Source of the DNA: Hyposmocoma kahamanoa
Taxonomy: Eukaryota; Arthropoda; Insecta; Lepidoptera; Cosmopterigidae
Reading direction: 5' to 3'
Assembly: GCF_003589595.1 (NCBI RefSeq)
Contig: NW_020653200.1
Span: forward strand, 4,124,099-4,188,098
Length of the DNA stretch: 64,000 nucleotides
Position 1 is the stretch's first letter. Each line of letters opens with the position of its first letter. A program made the position numbers and the translations under genes. The notes beneath the pieces were generated by a model. It searched no databases. It was not told where the DNA came from and saw only the letters and a list, made by a program, of their open reading frames with translations. This document shows, piece after piece, positions 56,786 to 64,000 of the stretch.

Positions 56786-56960
56786 GAGTCGTATTCCAGA
56801 ACTCTACTCAATGCTCAAGTTAGGATTTGAGTATGATTTAAAGCACTGAAAATCATACTCAAGTCCTTGCCATTAGTGTCGTATTTCCAGTGCTTGAAAT
56901 CATACTCAAGTCTACTCAAAGCCTGACTTGAGCATTGAGTAGCGTTCTGGAATACGACCC
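56786..56960. mobile_element. Fold-back element 2, 175 bp
   Basis: It starts GAGTCGTATTCCAGAACTCT and ends CGTTCTGGAATACGACCC, and uses the same ACTCAATGCTCAAGT, GAGTATGATTT and CTTGCCATTAG modules as element 1. A 21-bp T/A-rich spacer separates the two elements. Confidence 0.88.
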
Positions 56961-58488
56961 TATGGCTATCAACTCTAAATACAAATATATCTATGACGGA
57001 TATATCAAGCGCTAAAAATAAATACATTTCATTTTCAACATTCCGCTATCCGAACGTGAATGTCACTGCTCTATATTCTTTATGGTGAAATAACAATTTT
57101 TAATCTGCGAAGTAAAATTTTGCCAGCTGGGCGGTTCCGTTATTTATTTTCGTTTGTGTAATGAAGTTTTCATTTAACAAATTCATATAAGCCTGTTGCA
57201 GGCACTATTTCGCAGTGTGTTCATAACCGTGCAATGTAAGTACATTTGTTAAATAAATGTTGCTCTCTGAAAACTTGTGACTTCAAATCAATACAGTTGT
57301 TCCATCTTTGTACTATTTTGCGAAAGTAACAGTATCATTATTACATTCTTGTATTTCAAATCTACGCCAGGTAAGGTAAGGCAACAATTTTTTGAGGCTA
57401 ATAATATATATCGGATCTACATCTACCCAGGTAGTAAAAGTATTATTATAATATTTAAAAATAATGGGTTGTTTATTTGAACTTAGCAGATCTATACTAG
57501 GACACCCTAGCCATAAACATTTTGTGAGAAATCCAATTATTCAAACAGAAATATGTTGAAGGTATAGTATACATGATATGGCACCTACTTAAATAAATGA
57601 TTCAAGGTCTAAAATTACACATATAACCGATTTCTCAAGACAATACTGGGTAAGACAGACTACTACAGGCCTAATCATCCATCAGACAACACTTTTGGCA
57701 AAAGGTATGATCAAACTTCTGTCAGGAGCTATAGTAACAATCATATTGTTTATTGTGCTATGTGGTACAGAAAGGATCTCAAAGCTTATACAAGATCCAG
57801 TATAAGCCGTGTGAGGGCACTGCAACTTAACTTACTTCATTAAGTACATTATCTATTTTCTATGTTTGTGCCAAGGGTAGAAGTCAATTTGTTTACTGTC
57901 TTTTCCACTGTAGAGATGTGAAATGCTCTTCAGCAAATAACTTTTAATTCCTGTTTTAGATATATTTTAGGCTTGTTGCTTGTGAAAAAGTTGCATTTTA
58001 AGGAACTTTTTAGTGCTAGAATCTGTAAATATTAGAGTGCTCTTGGAAAGTTGTAGGAAATGAGACCTTTTATTGACATTCGCATTACATATCTGTTGTG
58101 TATCATTTAATTGTCTCTCACCTATAATATTGCATTTAAGTACCATGTTTGCCAACACTTTCCCACCTCATCTTTTTAAGAATTGGATTCGGATTGGAAT
58201 TGGATTGTGTTTTTTTATTCTATATTTTACAAATGTGCAGCAATTTACTTGTATAATAAGGTTTAGTTACAACACAAACACATACTGGGAGACTGTCTGA
58301 TTTGGGATTTCCTTTTGAAAAGTCTAGTCATATTGTTGAGTTACGGGTTACTTGAAATATGCCTCATCCAACTTATGAAATGACTTATGTCATCCTGTAC
58401 AACATATGTTTAATTAGATATGGTGTAATAAGCTGGCATACGCAACCATTGTCTAGGTGCCTATTTTGCGTGTGGTGAGTGCAGTGTC
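56961..58488. other. AT-rich DNA, no gene seen
   Basis: No coding signal or repeat family is recognised. Confidence 0.35.
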
Positions 58489-59260
58489 CTACACATGCCA
58501 CCCTAGCTCCTCCAACAATTTCAGTACCCTCCTAGGTTTGTTGAAGACTTCAGGGAGCGACCTTGGCACTAAAAGGTACTGCACCTTATAGCTGGGCATT
58601 GCAGTAAGATGTGCACAGCCATTTCCTCCCCATCCATGCATGCCCTGCATAGGGCTGTCTGTGACACCTAAATTACAATAGTGTTTATTATATGGACCAT
58701 GACCCCTTAAAGTTGTAGTTACATTTACAGAGTGCAGCTCTTTCTGTTTGACTTTAAGAAATGAAGGAGATAGACGGGTGTTGAGCATGTGATGTGCTTC
58801 CCTAGCCTGTCTAAAACCATAAACTGTTGTTATGTAAAGCTTTTTGTTGCTCTTGATCATTGTTAGGGGAGAGATGCTATATGTTCTGGTCCTACAGTGT
58901 CCATCTCTGACCCTTTTTCCGGCATGTTAATCTGCTGCATTTTTGCCACGTGAGCTACTGTGTCCTTTGATCCACTGTAGAGTTACATTGTTGTGTTTAC
59001 ATTGTTGTGTATTCACACCTCCAAGAGTGCATGGTGGCATTTATGGATAAGCCCTGAATTTATGTCATAGCTGCCCAGTGCTTGAACTACTGACATACTG
59101 TCAGAGTGTTTCCGAATGGAGTAATTCTGTCATCTAGCTATGATTCCTTCTGCTGTCAACTTAATACCCATACATTCAATGTATAATACTGTGTTATGAT
59201 CACCAAGCAGTGTTGAAATCCTGATATTAATGTCTTCTGAAAATACCCCAATGCCTGTTC
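58489..59260 (-). pseudogene. LINE RNase H domain and C-terminus, degraded
   Basis: On the minus strand, frames read IECMGIKLTAEGIIAR, SDSMSVVQALGSYDINSGLI (the SDS.S...AL helix of RNase H), a VTLQWIKGH-like stretch with breaks, then RGHGPYNKHYCNLGVTDSP and KVQYLLVPRSLPEVFNKPRR. The last segments correspond to the G...N.....G...SP..C...E...H C-terminal region of R1/jockey/I-type ORF2, with the zinc-knuckle cysteines shifted out of frame. The polymerase domain is missing. It is a dead fragment. Confidence 0.75.
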
Positions 59261-59819
59261 CTGAATTTGTTTTGGACCTGTAGTGAAAATGCGAACTCTT
59301 TGGCGTTTACTCCTTCATTGGGATCTTCAAACAATTGTATTTTCTGAATACAATTGTGTTGCGTACAAATTGTATACAATTGTATTGAAAAAAAAATTGA
59401 ATTCTTGTTGAAAATGTATTGTTTGGGGATTCTGGCTGTGTATAACAGCTGGCTCCAGCAGCAGTTTCTTCTTAACAAAGTGTTCTTGTAAAGGATTTCT
59501 GTATGTTGGGTCCTCTTGTGTTCAGTTTGTTGTTGTGTTGTGTTTTAGATGTCATCAACACTCTGACTTTAGTATTCACAATTACTATTTGTCAAGCAAT
59601 CCTGTGATACTGGTGTCTGTTCATTTGTGTCTTATCCATTGTTCTTCAGTGTTCAGTTATGCAATTGTAATTTAATTGTCAGTTTGGGTTGAGTGTGTTT
59701 GTTAATGTGTTCCTAACCAATACATGTTAAGGCAGAACATCCGCAAAGGCTATACAACATCATTTCAATCAATGACATAATGCAAATCACCTATTAGAAA
59801 TTACCAAAGTTGTTTATTG

Positions 59820-59915
59820 ATGCTTTAGGAGCTTAGCAGATGGAGGTCCAAAGTCTCTGCATACCCCGGTGGGAAACAAGCATGATGATAAATATTTATG
59901 TATGTATCAAGCATT
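59820..59915 (+). repeat. LINE 3' tail
   Basis: GGAGGTCCAAAGTCTCTGCA then TACCCCGGTGGGAAACAAGC, ending in a TATGTATGTATC run, resembles the 3' ends of lepidopteran R1/jockey LINEs and the tail at 18350. It is on the opposite strand from the RNase H fragment, so it belongs to another insertion. Confidence 0.6.
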
Positions 59916-60425
59916 CATCAAAAATCATTTTACGTCGATCTTTTATAAATATATTATTTTTTTCTAAATGTATATAATATACCAACATGACATCAGATTG
60001 GGACTAAGCTGTTGATATGCAAATATTGTGCCATATAGTTGGAATGGTTTACACAATGCTGCTGCCAGTTTATTAATAAGTTTAGTTGCATCTTCACTAA
60101 AAGTAGGTATTTGTGAATCACATTAATTTTAGTTCACTATAGTGCGTTTACAATTATTTAAGGTTACTGTTGTTTCGTGTTAACTACTGCTAGCCGTGTA
60201 TTATTATTATTATAACAGCCATGTAAGAATAATTTTGATTAGAACAAAATGGTCCTCTGTTGCTGTTCCTTTTATAGTAATTGTGACCATGACTCTTGTG
60301 TGCATATGTAGGTTGTCATAAGTGGCATTGGGTCACAACATGCGCGGTAATTCCATTGTTACAATCAAATTATGATATGACATGCAATGTAAACCAAGCT
60401 TTTAAGTATAACTTATAATATTTCA
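59916..60425. other. AT-rich spacer, nothing recognised
   Basis: It ends in ATAATATTTCAG, a possible splice acceptor for the block to the right. Confidence 0.35.
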
Positions 60426-60670
60426 GCGTGCCATTCAAACAAATGTATGTATATTTGGGCGTCTTCAAACTAGACACTTATAGGAGCGCTGCACTGGGCC
60501 AATTGTGGCGCGGCAGCCGTGCGTTACGTTTTACTTCATTAATTGTTACTGCAAGTGGCGCGCGCGTATCACGACAATGCCGCTGTGACTGCGCTTCCCA
60601 ATATTGTATGAAAAGTAATAGTGGCGGAAGTCCCCAGTAGCGCCTTGAGCCGAGGTCCGTGCCGACTTGG
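60426..60670 (+). other. GC-richer block, possible exon
   Basis: It follows ATAATATTTCAG at its left edge. An open frame of about 71 codons runs to a stop at 60638, with GC-rich content (GGCGCGGCAGCCGTGCG, AGTGGCGCGCGCGTATC) unlike the surroundings. I recognise no domain. The composition could equally mark an unrecognised transposon piece. It would only be a terminal exon if a matching upstream donor exists. Confidence 0.25.
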
Positions 60671-62559
60671 GCGCCCTTAGAGGCGCTACTTAGTTTTAAG
60701 TTTAATTTATTTTTAATGGGTTAAAACCCTTCAGCTCGCCCTTTTATTCAGTGGCCCAGTCAAGGCTATCAGCGGCCAACTGCAAAGTGTCCTTAAAAAA
60801 AACTGTAGAGCTTCTATATATTCCTCCTACATAATGCCTTTGTGTATGTTACGCAATTACTACACATAAGTTTCATGCAGATTTCTTTTTTAAATGAGCA
60901 TACTCAGAATTCATTTTTGTTCATTTGAATCTATAAACAGCTATGACATGACTATAACGTCATTGAAACAACACTATGAGTTTGTCAACTGTTTCTGAGA
61001 GCATTATGATGATGCTCAGGAAATCATTGTAATAAAACTAAAATTATACATGCATATAGGTTTCCTGCACAGTAATCATAATATCACCAAATATAATAAT
61101 TTACGTTCAGCGTTTCGTACTTTGTGTCCATACTAATATAATAAGATGTAATTTGTTAACAGAGTATGTATGCAGTATATCTCATATTAGCAAATTATAT
61201 AAATGCCTACCTTCTACGTTAATGTGCTATTTGCATAGAATCTGAGTCACCTAGCAAAAAGCGAAAGTAATTTTTTGTCTGGCTAAATTGCGAATGTTCT
61301 TTGTCTGTAAATGTTTAAATTGTAGGTGTATTACAAAATATACCAAAATTAATGACAGATTTGTAATGTCTCATTGTTTGCTATAAAAAACATTAATGTT
61401 ATATTGTTATATTAAACATATTGAAACCTCTGTTAATTTTTAATAACCCTTTTTGGAGATGCATGTATTCTACATTACAGAAGATTTAATGTTACGTACG
61501 CATTGTCTATTTGATTTTCTTTTGTCGTTTAGATCTACTTGTTATATTTCTATAATATAAAGAGTTGTACTTTTTTATTTAAGTATTCTGCTTTTTCCGT
61601 TACAAGGCGCTATTGTATGTTATGATATATTTTCTAGTTACGTGTAATATTTTGTTAAGTTTGTGTTAAGTACTTTATTATAATGTATAACTGACCAGCT
61701 TCAGGTTATACTTAGAGAGTTATAAATACATCGCAATTGTAATTTGATTTGATGCCATGAATCCGCAAGAGCATTAGACTTTTGACATCTATAATCTTGA
61801 TATAATATAATTAATTGTGTCAAATGAACATGAACTCTCTTTTGCCGGTGTGCCGTCAGACATAAGTTTATTTCTATTATATTTACTTTAATATTTCAAA
61901 TATGCCTAGGTATATACATAGTTCATCTTCTGACTACCCTTTATATGTTAATATTTACATCTGTAACTTAAACTCTTCCTCCTATTAAGTGTCAGTGACT
62001 CGTATGAACAATAGTTAAAAGTCGCTGCTCCCTTTTATTTGAAACATATGTACATACACCACTGTTATTTAAACATGCATTACAATGTTAGGCTTACTAA
62101 AATTGACAAAGTTTGGGACGCTATAGAATTCACCTTCTTTGTTTTAATATACCATTCATCATCAGAAAGAGACAATAAACTCAAATAGAAAATATAATTG
62201 TTTGCGCGAACAATGTGACCTACATATAGCAATGTAAAATAATTCATGCCGTTGAAATAGACCGATGTCGCACTCAAGGCTCTCTAATAACACGTTGTTT
62301 TGTAAAAAAATTTACTATATCCGTTCAATTCATTTCATAAGGGGTCGAGTATCATAATCGGAAACCTTTCGGGGACCAAAAGTGAAAAATTACCAAAGCG
62401 GCAAAATGACCAATGTCTTACCAATTGTCTTAACAATTAAAAATTGTGACCAATTAATTATACATATCGTCCAAGACACCAAATTCCTAAAATGCCCAAA
62501 GTTACCAATAGCCCAAATATTGTAAAAACCCATTCGGAAGACTTTTTGACTATACTCAA
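60671..62559. other. AT-rich DNA, possible 3' untranslated region or intergenic
   Basis: No gene or named repeat is seen. It is long, T-rich and free of recognisable repeats. Confidence 0.35.
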
Positions 62560-62790
62560 ATGAAGAATTCGCCCAGGAAAGTACTGCTACCTTACCTATT
62601 TCTGCCGCGAAGCACTTATGTGAGCACTACTTTAAGGCAGTTATTGCGTTTCGGTTTTGAACGGTAAGGGCGCTGGTGAAATTACAGGCACATGGGACTT
62701 GTCAACTTATGTCTCACCATGACGGTCGAAATGGCATCGTGATGTAAAACTCTCAGTGGCACGCAACTGTTATGGACAAGTCACTTATTG
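62560..62790 (-). repeat. Repeat family A, reverse copy
   Basis: GAAAGTACTGCTACCTTACC then TATTTCTGCCGCGAAGCA, TTGCGTTTCGGTTTTGAACG, GTGAAATTACAGGCACATGG and GTCAACTTATGTCTCACCAT follow the reversed family order. Confidence 0.8.
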
Positions 62791-63302
62791 AAAAAAGTAT
62801 TGAAAAACCTTACAACTTACAGAATCGTAACTTTCTAAACCTAACTTCCCTCACAAGCCTTTAATGTGTTTTAAAATAGTGTAAGTTCCTTGTGAACGCC
62901 AATTTTGAAACATGTTATATTCTTCACTATAATGGCCGTGGAAACCTGTAAAAAAATTCTCGGTGCGCGGTAGCAGGCGTGCGGAAATACTCATCCGCGA
63001 GAAAAAGTGACGTATCTATACGAAAAATTTAAATTGTCCATGTAAGGAACGAGGCTATTGCCCGCTAGTGAATCGAAATGAAACAACAAGTGGGTCGTTG
63101 TACTCGTGACGCGCGCGCGCGGCAGCGGGTGGGACGGTACGGATGGAAGCCTGGAAATGGATTTGCTGTACTAATATAATAATTAGCTTTAAAAGATATT
63201 TTCATTACTAGCACCTTTAACATAAGATAATGAGTTTAAGAGCATCATACTCTAGACTTACCATAAAAGGTCTTGTAATCTCGTGAACATTAGTTCAATG
63301 TT
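62791..63302. other. Spacer with a GC-rich patch
   Basis: GACGCGCGCGCGCGGCAGCG at about 63108 is CpG-rich in otherwise AT-rich DNA. No gene is recognised. Confidence 0.35.
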
Positions 63303-63342
63303 ATCACAAGAATCAATAATAAATAGTATTGATTCTTGTGAT
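63303..63342. repeat. Perfect 16-bp palindrome
   Basis: ATCACAAGAATCAATA and TATTGATTCTTGTGAT are exact inverses around the 8-base loop ATAAATAG. Confidence 0.85.
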
Positions 63343-63784
63343 TTTAATCTTGGGGCATCTAAAACCAAGTGTTTTAATGCTATATTTTTGTATCGCAACT
63401 TTAATAATTTGCCGTGTCGCCAACTGTTACAGAACACACAATTACCATAAGCCTACGCGAGTTCTCATCATGTAATTCTTAGGAAATTCTGTGCAACCTT
63501 TGCTGATGACGTTTTTCTGCAAAATTTTGGTATTTGAATTATAATAGTTCTAAATATCTAAGGAACTTAATATTCATCAATCTCTTAATGTACCATGGGA
63601 CCTGTAAAGTGCCCAAAATGACCTGTTAGGAAAAAAATCATTTAATTCCAATACCTTAAATTCACCTTGCAAAATCGGTTTTCAGAGATAACGTGTGATG
63701 TATAGTCCTCGTGTATTTTAATACACTAATACTTTCTTGCCTCAAAACATGAGCACTTATAAATATCAAATGCTTCCTATGACT

Positions 63785-64000
63785 TAGTGGCAGTAGGACC
63801 ACTTGAGTTCGTCCACGGTAGTACTGCCACCTTACATATTCCTACAGTCAAGCACTAATGTGAGCATTACTGTATTCCGGTTTTGAAGGGCAAGGGTGCT
63901 GGTGAAATTACAGGCACACGGAACTTCTCAACTTGTGTCTTAGGATGACGGGCGCTATAGCAGTCCCCCCTCAGATCTTTGTGATTTAAAGCCATGAATG
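63785..64000 (-). repeat. Repeat family A, reverse copy, cut by window end
   Basis: GAGTTCGTCCACGGTAGTAC, CACCTTACATATTCC, AATGTGAGCATTACTG, GTGAAATTACAGGCACACGG and CAACTTGTGTCTTAGGATGA follow the reversed family order. The copy continues past the right edge. Confidence 0.8.

Overview
This window looks like AT-rich nuclear DNA of an insect, most likely a moth or butterfly. The basis is the composition and the interspersed repeats: several copies of sequences I know as common in Lepidoptera (a CGACTTCAAAAAAGGAGGAGG family, a GGCCAAGTGCGAGT repeat, tRNA-headed SINEs ending in TTATTATT or GATGATGAT, and RTE- and jockey-type LINE ends). There is no operon structure, and I find no intact host protein-coding gene. 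Any host gene here is represented at most by introns or non-coding exons. The best candidate is a GC-rich minus-strand first exon or promoter at about 9.81-10.10 kb.

Layout. 1-18 kb: mostly unique AT-rich DNA with scattered repeat copies: two inverted copies of one MITE at 1.64 and 3.77 kb, RTE LINE 3' ends at 4.4 and 5.6-6.1 kb, families A and B (defined at their first entries), tRNA-like pieces, and a palindrome at 12.7 kb. 18.7-21.9 kb: a 3,161-bp hAT element with a perfect 8-bp target duplication and a ZBED-like transposase broken by one frameshift. 22-30 kb: family A and B copies, a CpG-dense Harbinger-like MITE (24.9-25.25 kb), the C-terminus of a LINE, and SINEs. 30.9-35.5 kb: a 378-bp P-element-like element, then a mariner interrupted by a second, 1,841-bp P-like element carrying a 99-bp tandem array. 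Both P-like elements encode the start of a THAP domain and have 8-bp duplications.

38.06-45.74 kb is the most unusual part. A decayed hAT element with a perfect 8-bp duplication (GTCTAATG) is split by about 4.8 kb of foreign DNA. That insert has 16-bp inverted ends and holds an apparently intact one-intron tyrosine recombinase gene (about 401 aa, all expected catalytic residues). A SINE and another repeat are inserted inside it. 47.2 kb holds a MITE with CAGCCCCCGTAGCAT ends, 49.9-50.9 kb a broken jockey-like LINE, 54.4-55.3 kb a broken RTE LINE, and 56.48-56.96 kb two adjacent fold-back elements. 58.5-59.9 kb holds a LINE RNase H/C-terminal part and a LINE 3' tail. 60-64 kb is AT-rich, with family A copies near the right edge.

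The working genes are those of transposons. Only the tyrosine recombinase looks capable of making a full protein. The first hAT transposase is one frameshift away from an open frame, and everything else is degraded or non-autonomous.
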